A stretch of 64,000 nucleotides of DNA from Mytilus edulis (Eukaryota > Mollusca > Bivalvia > Mytilida > Mytilidae): assembly GCF_963676685.1 (NCBI RefSeq), contig NC_092353.1, forward strand, positions 6,848,207 to 6,912,206, read 5' to 3'. The number at the start of each line of letters is the position of its first letter. Position 1 is the first letter of the stretch. Both the position numbers and the translations under genes were made by a program. Positions 45,840-57,489 of the stretch are shown here, in pieces. Below the pieces are notes generated by a model that saw only the letters and a program-made list of their open reading frames with translations, had not been told where the DNA came from and did no database searches.

Positions 45840-46690
45840 GCTATAAGGTAATGTGACCAGGTCTGTACGGTTGAACAATCGGTTCATCATTTACTGTGCG
45901 AATTTTATGTTTTACCGTCTTTGTATATCCAACATCAGCATCACTTTTCGAAAAAATATCACAATGTTTTTATTTTATCTCTCTGCTTGCTTGTTGTTGA
46001 CAAGTGACTAATATCTACAGGAATTTCAAAATCTTCTATCTTTGACAAATTCACATCAGTTTCTGCACAATAAGCAATATCATGAATATAAATTTCCTCT
46101 GTATGTCCAGTTCGGATAAATTCAGCATGTCCTTTATCATGGTTTTCTACATCAGCTTTCAATAAAATACCAACTCTAGTTCTTGGAGCAAGCCATATAT
46201 AATCATCTCAAATATTAGTAACTCTAAAAGTTAATCGTCCATTTCGAACAGTAACAAACGTATGTACAACAATAAAAGTAGAAGGCAAGTGTCCACTAGT
46301 GTGTAAAGGTTCAACAACAGCATCATACAATCTTGGTAAATTCGACCTAGTTCCATTTAAAATAATCACAGAATTTGTAGGAATACGAACTGGTGAATTA
46401 GAACAAAGTTTGATAAATCCAATAGTATTACAATGTTCGTTTTTGTCACAAACTTTAAAAAGTTTTCTAAGTTTAAAATTTTCGGCTATTTCGGTAACTT
46501 CTTCTGAATACTGGTTCCCATAATCTTCTTGCAAAAGTTTTTTACTAAGCTAACAACGTTCATTCCCAAAAGTCCAGGGACATTTTCTTTTCTCATACGG
46601 GTATACCTGTCAGTAGGATCCTTCACAATCAAAACACCTCTGTTTGGCAAACGTTGGGCCATAATGTCAATATCTACTGCAACATATCCT
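45840..46690 (-). pseudogene. Ty3/Gypsy protease C-terminal part to RT edge, decayed
   Basis: Continuation of the Gypsy relic after the LINE insertion. Minus-strand frames read VDIDIMAQRLPNRGVLIVKD and PGLLGMNVVS (C-terminal part of the retropepsin region). These are followed by PVRIPTNSVIILNG, then PRTRVGILLKADVENHD, then ISHLSTTSKQRDKI. Near 45840-45955, KHKIRTVNDEPIVQPYR marks the approach to reverse transcriptase. The sequence stops there, so RT, RNase H and integrase are missing. A stop separates 46208 from 46162 and there are frame changes near 46534. Confidence 0.75.
46678..46690. repeat. Target duplication, left copy (L1-like LINE)
   Basis: TGCAACATATCCT at 46678-46690 directly precedes the LINE's T-tract (the poly(A) tail seen on the plus strand). 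The identical 13-mer stands at 53171-53183. The last T is shared with the tract. Confidence 0.9.
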
Positions 46691-47441
46691 TTTTTTTTTT
46701 TTTTTTAAATAAAATAGATCCTTTATTGCACAATTTTCTGCTGTTTACAATTTACTCGACTCACAGCATTCAGTCGGGTATCCCTGTAAATTAGTTACTG
46801 TTTAACCAGGGAGATTATACAGTAAAATTATTATATATCCAATATGATTAGTTATACAGTAATAATATATAAATACATTGATTTTGACAATTTGTTTTTT
46901 TTACAGTTTCCTCATATTACGTAATTACGGAATTTGTACTATCTATTGTCTGATATTGTTTATAAGTTTGCATTTCTTCTGTAAATACTCCTGATTACCT
47001 AGTAGGGGTGTTCCTTAGATAGGAAGCTCATACAAGAAAGAAAGAAGTTAATCGTTGACCTTCACCTTGATCTAAACAAGTTCACGTGAAAGTTGAGATG
47101 ATCGGATGATTAAAGAATGCCGTATAAATTTTATGATGAGCAGGAGGTTCTCATCTAATTTAAGTGTCTCTAATGGTGAGTTTTTGAAATATTTCCAATT
47201 GTTTTATTTATCATAATTTTGTAGAAAGCATCATGATTTATTCTATAATGTCAAGGAATTTCTTGTCTGACATGATTAGATAGTACAGTGTTAATGTTCA
47301 CTAAGCATGCTGACTTTTTGTACAGGTAAACATTGATCATTTGTCATATGTAAACATACACATGAAACTTGTTTACATTTCCTATGAGTCATCCATGATA
47401 TGATATTAAATATAAATACATTTATGATATAAACATGGTTA

Positions 47442-50400
47442 TTATATATTTTTATAAACATCACTCAAAAACCTACTTGATTTTTTATCAAGAACTTTCA
47501 TACTATCAAAGTATTGTTGAAATTCTAACTTAAAAATTCTGTAGACATCAACATTTTTTTGTTTATATTCTGATGCATATGTAGATTTATGAATAGAGAA
47601 CATTAATACAGTCAGAAATAGATTGATGTCATAGTAGTTTTTATCATATATTTTATACCCAAGTATTAGATTTTTGAAAGTGATTATATGTGTCCCCATT
47701 TTTATTTTGTCAAGAAGTAATTTGACCTTTTTCCAAAAAATTTGAAAGTATTGGCATGTGATGAAAAAGTGTTCATAGTTTTCTAATTGGTTGCAAATAT
47801 GGCACTGGTCATCGCTTTTCAGTTGCCAGATGTACAATAGCTGTTTACAAGGAAGGATATAGTGAAGTAGCTTCCACCGGAATATTTTTAATTTGTTAAC
47901 TTGTAAACTGTAGAATATGAAGTTAAGCATTTTATACAGATAGCTTGACGATTCTAATTTAAATTGTGTTTTCCATTTTAGAAAGCCAATTGGTGTTTCT
48001 TCCTCTACATTACTTGAATTGATGCTTTTATATATTTCTTTTGATGGGAGGTTTTCAATGCAGATCAATTTTGTGTTGTTTTGTGTTTTTAAGTATAGTT
48101 TTTTATCTGTTTTAACTTGAGTATGGCACGATTTATCTGATTTCATTTCTATTTGCCATTTTTTTGGTATTGCATTTTTGATTCTTGATAGTTCTGATAT
48201 CCAATTTGATTTAATTGTCAGTTTATCTAGTACAATCTTTTGTGAGATATTTCCTTCTTTGTCGATTATATCATTAATAAATAGTATCCCATTTGTTATC
48301 CAATTTGAAAATATTAAGCATTTGTTTTGAAATTTTATATGCTTATTGCCCCAGATATATTGTTGTCTTATATTAATAAAAGTTGTATCGTTGGTTTTGT
48401 TTGAGATATTTTTTATTTTAAACCAACTTTTAATTATTTCTAAGTAAAAAAGGGGGAGTGTTTTACTAAGGTTTGGGATTGCTTTTATGTTACCTGGATT
48501 CATGTTGAATAAGGAAAAGTTTTCTCCAAATATATTAAAAAAGAAGAGGGGAATAACTTTCCAGTTTGCAAAGTGTGTGGATGTTAATCGTTTGACCCAG
48601 GATAATTGTATAGCTGATAGGAAATTGTCAATATTAATCATTTTTAGGCCTCCTTCCAAATAATCTTTACATAAATATATCCGTTTAACTTTTTCTTTTT
48701 TATTGCCCCAAATGAAGTTGTAAATCAGTTTTTTGAATTCATTCAAATTTTTTTTGGATATAGTTGTAACAGATGCCAAGAAAGTTAAATTTGGTAGGAT
48801 AAGAGATTTAATTACTGTTATTCTACCTATCATTGTAAGATTTCTTCTGTTCCAGCTATTGATTGCATCTTGAGACTTTCTTAAAATCTTTTCTGTATTT
48901 AATCTGTCACATTCATCTTTGTTAATTCCAAAATATACCCCTAGACTTTTAATAGGTTCTTTATTCCAGTTTATATTTTCATATTTATCTTTGCAGCTTT
49001 TCAATTGGCCTAACCATATGCCCTCTGTTTTAGATCGGTTAAGTTTAAGACCTGATAGTGTTCCAAATATTTCAATCAAGTTTAAAGCATAGCTTATTTC
49101 CTGCTTAGATTTTAAAAAAAGAGTAGTATCATCTGCTAGTTGTGAAATTTTCAGACTATGTGTTTTAGAGTCTAGTTTAATTTGAAATCCCTTAATACCA
49201 GTATCTTGTCTTATTCTACATGCTAGAATTTCTACTGCTATTGTGAAAATTAGAGAACTGCATGGACACCCTTGTCGTATCCCGCGAGATACATTATAGG
49301 TTTCTGAAATCCAACCATTATTTAGCATACAGCCTTTAATATTTTTATATAATGTTTTAACCCATTTAATAAATGAGTTTGGGAGACCAAATTTTATAAG
49401 GGCTTCATACATAAAGTCCCATTCTAATGAATCAAAAGCTTTTGAAAAATCAATAAAAAGTAATGCACCATCAATATGAAAGGTTTCAGCATAATCTATA
49501 ATGTCTTGGATTTGGCGTATATTAAAACCAATATATCTATTTTTGATATAACCATTTTGATCGCCATGAATTATTTTTAACAGTATTGGCTTTAAACGTT
49601 GAGCTATTGCATATGCAATGAGTTTAGTATCTACATTTAATAGTGTAATTGGTCTATAGTTATCCAGTGACAAAGGATCTTTTTTTTTGTAAATTAAGGA
49701 TATTATACCTATTTTTTGTATGGTTGTTAGTTCTCCTTCTTCATAGCATTTGTTAAAAACTTCAACAGTAAATTCTTTTAAATTACTCCAGAAAGTGCGA
49801 TAAAATTCTACACTTAGCCCATCTATTCCTGGAGATTTATTTAATTTCATTTTAAATATTGCCTTAGTGCATTCTTCTACTGTTAAGGGGCCCCCCAAGG
49901 ATTCACTCTCTATTTCAGATAGTTTGTGATCAATGTTGGTTTCATTTATATAATTTTTTATATCTTTTAAATTGGGAGAAGTGCTTTTATATAGATTTTC
50001 ATAGTATGATCTTTCTATGTTAAGAATTTCTGAGTGTTCTGTAACTATTTTCCCATCTTTATTTTTAAGCGCTGTGATACTCTTTTTGGTTTGTCTTGAT
50101 TTTTCAAGGCCCAGGAAGAATTTAGTGTTTTTCTCTCCTTCTTCTAACCATTGTACTCGGGATCTTATTTGTGCACCTTTAACTTTATTTAAATATAAGT
50201 TTTCAAGTTTTTCTTCAATGGTTTTAATTTCTTTTTCAATGGTTGGGCTTACATTTGTTTTTTCATTTAATTTTCTTAATTTTATTTCTAAATTTTTTAT
50301 ATCATTTTTATTTTCAGATGACCTTTGTTTGCAGTAAGTAAGAGTTGCGGTTCTTACCTCTGACTTAAACATATCCCACAGTGTTTTCAAATTTTTGGTG

Positions 50401-51233
50401 AGTATTTGTTTTTTATAGTTTTCGATTAATTTATTTATGAGATCAATATAATTTTGCTCTTTAAGTATACTATTATTTATTTTAAAGAATCCCCTGCCTC
50501 TTTCTTCCGAATTTTGTCTTACTTGTAAAGAAATGGCTTGGTGATCAGTATATGAGATCATTGCAGGTCGAATATCTGCTTTCATAACATGCGGTCTTAT
50601 ATCGGGACTTATTAAAAAGAAGTCAATTCTACTGGCTATTTTTGTATCATTTTTTCTTCTCCATGTGAATTGACTTGTACTTGGATGAAGTTCTCTCCAT
50701 ATATCTGTTAAATTATTTTTTTTTATTAATTTTTTTAAACTATTCACTGGTTTGTAGTTTCGTGAGATATTATTAGTGTTTTTTTATCATTAATTGATAG
50801 GGTTTCGTATAAGTATAAGAATACCCAAACGATTGTTTTCAATTATATTTTGAACCTTTTTGAAAAATTTGTTTCTGTTTTTGTGTTGATTTGGAGCATA
50901 TACATTTATTAAAGTAAAAATGTTTTCATTTATTTCTATGTTTATCAAAATTATTCTGCCTTCAGTATCTTTTATCTCATTTATTGTCTTACATTTTAAA
51001 TTATTTTTCACATAGATTGATACCCCTTTTGATTGTGTGTTACCATAGCTATGAAACATTTTGCCATCAAACTCATTATTTATTGTTTTTTCATTTTTTT
51101 CTATAAAATGTGACTCTTGCATGAAAAGAATGTTACATTTTTGATTTTTTGTCCATAATTGTAATCTTTCTCTTTTCTGTTTTTGGCCTAAACCTTGACA
51201 GTTTAGTGATATAATATGTAGATTTTCACCCAT
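47442..51233 (-). CDS. L1-like LINE ORF2: endonuclease and reverse transcriptase
   Basis: The ORF starts at ATG 51233 (MGENLHIISLNCQGLGQKQK), an APE-type endonuclease with LFMQESHF and LINVYAPNQ. Around 50750-50830 a small deletion and an A-run slip break the frame just at the GDFN region. From 50747 on, 1101 codons are open to 47442. Positions in that segment: endonuclease end SRIDFFLIS about residue 40 and SYTDHQAI about 65; RT about 300-560 with NKSPGIDGLSVEFY, LLFIDFSKAFDSLEW about 430, RGIRQGCPCSS about 490 and SQLADDTTLF about 538 (ADD with Leu in place of the usual Tyr). Near residue 1000 is CHICNQLENYEHFFITC. The motif style is L1/Tx1-like. Two frameshifts make this copy inactive, though otherwise it is well preserved. 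Confidence 0.85.
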
Positions 51234-51349
51234 TGTTAAATTTTGAGTTTAAATGTTTTGTTGACATAAATGCAAAAAGAAGATATACATGTACTTGTTT
51301 CATCTCATATTTACAGCATATTTTCATTAGTTGTTTGATTTTATGATTA

Positions 51350-52642
51350 CTATAAAAACAATGGTACACAGTTATGTGTGAGATAAGTGCATATAATAAA
51401 TAAAATGTAAACACAAACTTGACAGTGTACATATATAAATGTAAATAAAACATAACACAAATAAATATAAGCATGCATGCATGTAGTTGAACATATAATT
51501 TTATTTACTTGTTCAATATATACTTTAGATTTTTTTGTTGCTACTTCAACATATTTTGAGACTATATACATGTTATATATACACTGAAAAAACAGATATA
51601 TTTTATTCATATCATGTGTTTTAATTTCATGGTTATTTATTTTTAGGTCTGATGTTTTGGCAGAAGTATGAAATTGTTGGACCATGTACATGGTGTGGGA
51701 ATTTACAATCAGTTTAGAAGCAATCAGAATGATTATATTTAGCAAAATCAGTACTTGTGTATTTCTATGGAGGAACATATTTGCTGATAATATGGGACTT
51801 GCAAAGGATGGACAGATGGATTTTATCATGTGGATTAAAATTGACGTTTGAAGTATTCCTAATGTATGGATTGAATAAGATATCCAAATCTTTTTAATGT
51901 GAAATGGAAAAGGACGAAGTATGAATTCTAATATGTGAATTAAAACTGATGGATAATTTGTTATAGAGCAAGCATTTATCATGGAGAGTTTATAGCTATT
52001 AACTATAAAAATCAACAGAAAAAGTGATTTTAGACTTATGTGATTTATTGAATCGATATTTATCAAAGATATTTTCTTTATGAACTTTAATTTTGTTGGA
52101 TTTCTCTTATTTATTTTATCTTTATTTCTACTTCGAGCAGCTAGTGTTTTCCTTATAAACAGTTGAAGTATATGTATAATTATTGTGTTTATTTCATTTA
52201 TCATGTTTATATGATTCTTTATTATGTTTATACGAGTAAAAGGCATCATAATAAATTTTATTATCAATACAGCTTTCCGTATATATTTATTTATACCTGC
52301 AAATATTATTTTTGTGGTACTAGTTTCATCACAACTTGACTTGTTCCAATTTGTCATTTGATGAATAGCATATTTAGAATAGAGACATTTATATCTTGAT
52401 TTTGTGATATTATTCAGCAATGGGGTCGTTTGAAATTCAACCTTTTTTACAATAGGTCTTATACACAATTTATTACATATATATACATTTTCTTTTATAT
52501 TTCTTGTAATTCTATTTTCAAGGTGTATATAATCTGAAATTATATCACACTCTGACTTATTTTTTTTTATTTTTTTTTCTTGACTAAAAACAAAAATAGA
52601 CAAACAAATAAAAAATATAATACAGTATTTACAATAATTCAT
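51350..52642 (-). CDS. Unrecognised 430-codon ORF between LINE ORF1 and ORF2
   Basis: Uninterrupted minus-strand ORF from a true ATG (52642), starting 40 bases after the ORF1 stop and ending 117 bases before the ORF2 start. The first residues (MNYCKYCIIFFICLSIFVFS, then QEKKIKKNK) look like a signal peptide or membrane anchor. The rest is very rich in Ile, Asn, Lys and Ser, with hydrophobic stretches (SLKSLFLLIFIVNSYKL, QVLILLNIIILIASKLIV, and near the end YLCYVLFTFIYVHCQVCVYI). These could be membrane segments. I recognise no family. In such A+T-rich DNA stops are expected about every 13 codons, so 430 open codons suggest past selection. It may be an accessory protein of this LINE lineage. 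Alternatively the sequence is a recent compositional oddity. Confidence 0.5.
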   Translation of the reverse strand: MNYCKYCIIFFICLSIFVFSQEKKIKKNKSECDIISDYIHLENRITRNIKENVYICNKLCIRPIVKKVEFQTTPLLNNITKSRYKCLYSKYAIHQMTNWNKSSCDETSTTKIIFAGINKYIRKAVLIIKFIMMPFTRINIIKNHINMINEINTIIIHILQLFIRKTLAARSRNKDKINKRNPTKLKFIKKISLINIDSINHISLKSLFLLIFIVNSYKLSMINACSITNYPSVLIHILEFILRPFPFHIKKIWISYSIHTLGILQTSILIHMIKSICPSFASPILSANMFLHRNTQVLILLNIIILIASKLIVNSHTMYMVQQFHTSAKTSDLKINNHEIKTHDMNKIYLFFQCIYNMYIVSKYVEVATKKSKVYIEQVNKIICSTTCMHAYIYLCYVLFTFIYVHCQVCVYILFIICTYLTHNCVPLFL

Positions 52643-52682
52643 AGGTGTATTTTATATTTGGACAATTTTGTGTTTTGGATCG

Positions 52683-53170
52683 TTATGTGTTATGATCAGA
52701 TGTCCTTGGTTTTGATGAGCCGATCTCACGGTCATGTAACTTATCAGTTGGTGTGGTGGCGGAACGTTTGGCTGATTTCTGCTGAGGGGTTGTCCCGAGG
52801 TATTTATCTAAAGGACCATAAGTTGTTGCTGGTGATTTGAATGTTTTTTTCTTTTTCTTTTTTTTTTTCATGTATTGTTCAGGATGCTGTTGATCTGGTT
52901 CATCAGACTTCAATTCAGATGGGTTTTGGTCTGGTACCTGTGTTTTGTTTGTATCTGTGGGAAGTTCAGCATTTTTGCTGATTTCCTCAGTATGTGTAAT
53001 ATCTAACAAGTTTTCGGTAGATTGTGATAGAACAATCTCTTCACCTTTCTCAGATTCAGATTCACTTGCTTCATCCGACTCTTCTGACAACACATCTGAG
53101 TCAGCTTGACTGTTGTTATCAAACCCAGCTGTGCAGTCTTTAGAGATATGACCATTTGTACCGCACGTCT
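52683..53170 (-). CDS. L1-like LINE ORF1, C-terminal part with zinc knuckle
   Basis: The element's 5' break falls in a CCHC knuckle: TCGTNGHISKDC is LINE sequence, and the first Cys codon comes from the target duplication. A Glu/Ser-rich acidic region (ESDEASESESEKGEE) follows, then a basic stretch with eight Lys in a row and SAKRSATTP to the stop at 52683. Such proteins bind RNA for the LINE (family knowledge). It is truncated at its N-terminus by the insertion event. Confidence 0.7.
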
Positions 53171-53183
53171 TGCAACATATCCT
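53171..53183. repeat. Target duplication, right copy (L1-like LINE)
   Basis: TGCAACATATCCT, identical to 46678-46690. It directly borders the LINE 5' end. Confidence 0.9.
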
Positions 53184-53435
53184 ATATACGGTATACAAGT
53201 TCCATTTGCACCTTTCAAATTAAACGTTATATCAGTTTGTAGATCAGTACACCTCCTGATAAAACCGTATAAAACGACTCTGTTACTGTTGTAACAGTTG
53301 ACCCAGTATCTACTAGACAGTAAACTTTAAATCCTGCAACATACGCACTAACGGTTGGACATTTACCCACTAAACGATCAGCTTGAATTGAGTCCATACG
53401 GTTATCATCTACAATGGGACTCTTCACAGTAGATG
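53184..53435 (-). pseudogene. Ty3/Gypsy aspartic protease, N-terminal part
   Basis: Minus-strand frame: VKSPIVDDNRM, DRLVGKCPTVSAYVAG, then VYCLVDTGSTVTTVTESFY with the DTGS catalytic aspartate of retropepsins. A frameshift follows, after which another frame reads KGANGTCIPYIGYVA up to the LINE insertion. The remainder of the domain is at 45840-46690. A one-base shift near 53432 separates it from gag. Confidence 0.8.
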
Positions 53436-54434
53436 CTAACAGTTTCCCGACTTCTTGGAATTCACAACTGTACAGTCTGCAATCTTGTGACCTGGCTCAT
53501 TACACCCAAAACATAACAAAGTACGTCGTTGTGGCTCAAACGTATTGTATCTACTATTATAATTAGTCGACTGTTGCTTTGTATTAACGGTCTTTGTTAA
53601 TTTTTCAATCTGTTCACTTTGTTTCTGGACAATACCCAATAATTGGTTGAATATATCGGATTGTTCACTACTACTGTCAGTTTTATCCTTACTAGCGCAA
53701 ACATCAGCTGTGTGTTCTTCTGGTACAGTATTGTTTTTTTCACTTTTCATCTTTGTGTTGTATCTTTTATCTTAATATTCTTCCTCCTTGGACCACATAA
53801 TGGCTTCTTCACGTAAATCCAAAAATAGTATATGAGATTGTGCACGAACTATTTGTTTCAGGTGTTTTCTCAAGAAACTGTCTTGTACATTTTGTGAAAA
53901 TTGGTCGCACAATGTTTTCTCTTTATTAGGCATCCCAGTAGAATCTTTATTTGTAATTTTACTCATTTAATCCATTAACACATACGAATATTCCCTGAGT
54001 GATTCATTTGGCTTTTGCACACGATCCAAAAAAATCTTCTGTAGTTTCGTAATGTTATCCTTTACACCAAAGGCATCTTGTAAAATTTCTAAACTTTTAT
54101 GTGGACTTTGTCGAACTAGATGAGAACGGTATTTCACTTCATCTTTAGCAGAACCTTCAAGTTGTAGATATATAAAATCCGCTAGTTCTTGTCGGGATAT
54201 CTCACGTGCATGTAACACAGTATTTACATCTTCAATCCAATCTTCCACTGGAAAATTATACCTAGAAAATTCGGAACTTTTCTATCTTTCTACACATATG
54301 CAACATTTTTTTTCGTTCGACGGTGATCTTTTCACTTCACTTTCACCACTAGGTCTCCAAGACAATTCTTTAATTCTATTCTGTACTTCATTCACTTGCT
54401 TTTGTAAAGACTTACAAGTAGGATTACTTGCCAT
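53436..54434 (-). pseudogene. Ty3/Gypsy gag, with in-frame stops
   Basis: Minus-strand frame from ATG 54434 (MASNPTCKSLQKQVNEVQ). It has stops near 54285 and at 53967 and 53772, all in one frame. Capsid-like segments: VEDWIEDVNTVLHAREIS, FIYLQLEGSAKDEVKYR, LREYSYVLMD, then REEAIMWSKEEE. A coiled-coil-like linker (QKQSEQIEKLTKTVN) leads to the knuckle CFGCNEPGHKIADC. This is the order of a Gypsy gag. It is not functional. Confidence 0.8.
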
Positions 54435-55002
54435 TATGAACTTTCAAAACTATTGAAAATTACCACAAAAATATTTACAAAAATTGCAAAAATACACAAT
54501 ATATAACTCCACTCTATATTCACAAAAAATGAATCAATGCATAACTATAATCCAGTGTGAATAATACACATAATCCAAAATGAATAAAACACATAATCCA
54601 GATTGAAAAAATAAAAAAACATATTTCATCATATGTCACCATGTCCCACAATATCACATATATTCCAAATACAGAAAACAGTTACTTCATTGGTAAACGG
54701 TTTCGGCACTGTTATACATCTCCGCCAATGTTCGTTTTCAATCGTAAACTCCGACAATGTTCGGTTAAGTCCTTGTATATTCCAATAACACAAATAATCT
54801 CCGTCACTGGTCGGCTCTTCTCGTGGATTTCCGGTCTAGTAGAAACTCCGTCAAAGTTCGTTCATCTCCGTAAATATCCCGATAACACACACATCAACTT
54901 CGTAAATATTCGGCTTCTTCCGTGGATACACCTCTCAGTCATCAGATGGAATGCCAGCAGTCATTGCCTTCTGGTTTGTCGACGACGCCATTTGTGACCA
55001 GG
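54435..55002 (-). other. Gypsy 5' leader with candidate primer-binding site
   Basis: A TGGTCACAAATGGCG stretch (54986-55000 in complement) lies two bases after a CA end on the minus strand, where a tRNA primer site would be. The leader between it and gag has repeated 'CTCCG(T/C)' phrases near 54720-54900. The plus-strand 118-codon frame here is a shadow. Confidence 0.4.
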
Positions 55003-55790
55003 TGGAAAAAGGCTCAGAAGAATTAGTGCAGATTGTTCATGTACTTTATTAAATATAGCATAGAATAGAAGGCAACGACAGATCTGAAATATACAGATAA
55101 TGACAAATAAATACAACTTTACATATAAATACATATGAATAGATCGTGTTGTAGCAAATAATGTATATTATGTTTAATTACACAATTGCAAATAAATAAT
55201 AATGCAATATACAGTTAAATGACAACTTTGAATGTAAACAATTTGTAAATCAATGCTAATGAAAACTGTTCACTAAAGTAAGTTGACCATACTACTATAT
55301 AAAATACTATATAACATTGAAAGTTAATTACAGGTAAATAAGAAAATATAAATTTTGAAATACAATTAGCAAAGTAAATGAAACTAAATAAAATATTTAA
55401 GTCAAAAACATTTAACCATAAACTAATTTGAAAAACCCTTAAATGTAAATACCTTATAATGCTGGCTACGACTCAGTGTTGTTTCTGGTGTTTCTTATTC
55501 TGCTTTGACAATATAGTTGTAAAGTACAATATTCATAGTCAAAATGTGAACTGTTAAACTAGATAAAACCAGATAAAACAATTATTAAGTAAAGTAGTTT
55601 GTCCGATAGCCAGCGGTGAGTAAATATCAAAGAGCCCAGATAGAGTATTTTGGATTCATTGAACCATATAATACAAAATATGTTCAATATAGAAAGATCA
55701 TTATAGTATAGAGGAAAATAGATATAAACTAAGTACAAAGTTGGGAATAATATCAAATAGATAACCTAAGAATCTAATAGACCAATCACA
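55003..55790 (-). mobile_element. Candidate 5' LTR of the minus-strand Gypsy relic
   Basis: On the minus strand it would run from TGTGATTGGTCTATTAGATT (55790) to CA at 55003, with AATAAA at 55045-55050 near its 3' end. There is no second copy in the window, because the element lost its 3' half. The upstream border is uncertain. Confidence 0.35.
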
Positions 55791-55847
55791 TTAAATTCAT
55801 TATTGATATACTTATTGAAATATTATTTGATAATGACGAAAACATAA

Positions 55848-56062
55848 TTGGAGAGCATGTTATTTGAAAGAACAACATGCCCAACATTACCAAAAAAAGA
55901 ACATAAGTGTGAAAAACTGTCAATTGCCACTTTCAATCATATGGAAAAAAGTAAAATCACAAAAAAAAATCCAAAGAAAATTCAAAACGAAAAGTCCTTA
56001 ATCAAATGGCAAAATCAAATGATAAAACACATCAAACGCATGGACAACAATTGTCATATTAG
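55848..56062 (+). repeat. Dispersed repeat R8
   Basis: 'AAAAGTAAAATCACAAAAA', 'AAATTCAAAACGAAAAGTCC' and 'AATCAAATGGCAAAATCAAA' match the copy at the window end (63925-64000). The 77-codon Lys-rich frame in it is repeat-derived. Confidence 0.75.
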
Positions 56063-56079
56063 GACATATATATTATACT

Positions 56080-56330
56080 AGAACACACCCGTGATATCGC
56101 GGCTCCGTGACTGAATTAAAGTATATAACTATGCGCAAGCCTTATTTTAGTATTATTTTTTATCTGATAAAGTCATGCCGATTATAAGATACACTTTTTT
56201 CTCTGCTTTCAAATCTTTCTTTTTGGAAATTAATTATTTGGATAACAAAAAGTCCTGAAATGGAGTATTTTTTAATCAACAGCATTGTCCTATGTTAGTT
56301 ATAAATAAAGTTGAATTCTTTGATTCACTG
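56080..56330 (+). repeat. Dispersed repeat R9, plus copy
   Basis: It begins AACACACCCGTGATATCGCG and continues 'TCCGTGACTGAATTAAAG' and 'ATCTGATAAAGTCATGCCG'. The matching blocks at 63637-63785 are in the same order. Degenerate partial units follow near 56340-56420 and 56560-56760. R8 precedes R9 at 55.9 kb, while R9 precedes R8 at 63.6-64.0 kb. Confidence 0.7.
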
Positions 56331-56794
56331 TTTTATGTCATGCCCGCTAACAAATTGAAAACGGTTCCTATATACACCTTATTTTTAGTATTCGTATTGT
56401 TATCTTAGAAAGTCTTACTGATTAAAATACTACAATAGGTAACAATTTGACAATGATTGAATTTAGTAGTGTCAACCCTGTGATTATGATCCGTGTATAT
56501 AGCATAATCCTAAATACACCGTTTGGTGGTGCACCTGTTAGATGCGGAACGTACAGATAAGGTAATAGGTAACAGGTGAATATACTATTAGTATCGGTAT
56601 CGGACTCGACCCGGAACTTCTCAATTATTGGCAATATTAATTACGTGGAAAACAAAAGGGCCTGGAGTGATGTAATTTTTAATCTACACCTTTGTACTAT
56701 ATTAGTTATATATAAAGCTGAATTCTTTGATTCGTCGTTTTTTCGTGATGACGGCTGACAAATTGGACCTCGTAATTTTAGTATTATAGATATA

Positions 56795-56946
56795 CCAGGA
56801 TTGAAATTATATATTTGAGCCCGACGCGCGGTTCGCATACAAAAGACTCCCAAGTGACACTCGAATCAAGCAATGTTTAAAAGGCCAAATAAAGTACGAA
56901 GTTGAAGAACATTGAGGACCAAACATTTTTAAAAGTTTTGCCAAAT
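56795..56946 (+). repeat. Dispersed repeat R7, second copy
   Basis: Same family as 41880-42036, here with 'GACGCGCGGTTCGCATACAA' and 'AAAAGGCCAAATAAAGTACG'. The stretch 56947-57489 after it shows nothing. Confidence 0.75.
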
Positions 56947-57489
56947 ACAGCTTATAAGGTAATCTATTCCTGAGGTAGAAAAAGCCTTAGTATTTCAATG
57001 ATCAAAGTTTTGTAAACAGCTAATTTATTATTATGACCATATCAATGATAATTAATTATTTGTAGACATTTGCTTTAATTATCGGTGGTAATTTTCCCTA
57101 TAATAACTGATTGAAAGATTATCTCTATCTACTATATAAGAAATTCAATAAAGGAAAATTATTTTTTATGAATTGTCATCGTAAAAATTTGATGTAAATA
57201 GAGAGTTCGTCAATCCTGTGATTCAAAACAATTCTCTATCTATAGCGTTATTCATGATAAAAGAAAGAAGAGAAAATCGTATTTTACCCATGTGTTCTAT
57301 TTAAAGCCATGTCGGCCATGTTTTTTCGCAAGCGGGTTCATTGCACACATTCTTCAAACATCGTTTTTTTTTCTCCCACTTTGCTTCACTCCTAGTTAGC
57401 CTTATCTTCTTTTACACTTATATTCTAATTTCTTCCTCGTTATATCTTGTGCTTGTTTTTAAATTACATACAATCCTATTATGTTTTTG

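Larger units (their letters stand above)
46691..53170 (-). mobile_element. 6.5 kb L1-like LINE inserted in a Gypsy relic
   Basis: Minus-strand element bounded by perfect 13-bp duplications. Its 3' end is a poly(A) tail (T17 at 46691-46707 on the plus strand) preceded by AATAAA (46723-46728 in complement). Its 5' end at 53170 lies inside the zinc knuckle of ORF1. It carries ORF1 remnant, an extra 430-codon ORF, and ORF2. On removing it with one duplication, the Gypsy frame CIPYIGYVA joins VDIDIMAQ, which confirms the insertion point. The 3' untranslated zone is 46692-47441. Confidence 0.9.

Noticed and set aside
52580..52840. 86-codon plus-strand frame opposite the LINE ORF1 end
   Set aside because: Antisense shadow of ORF1 and the spacer.
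54641..54997. 118-codon plus-strand frame
   Set aside because: It lies in the Gypsy leader, antisense to the element; no recognisable protein.
55848..56081. 77-codon Lys-rich frame
   Set aside because: It coincides with repeat R8, also present at the window end, without protein features.
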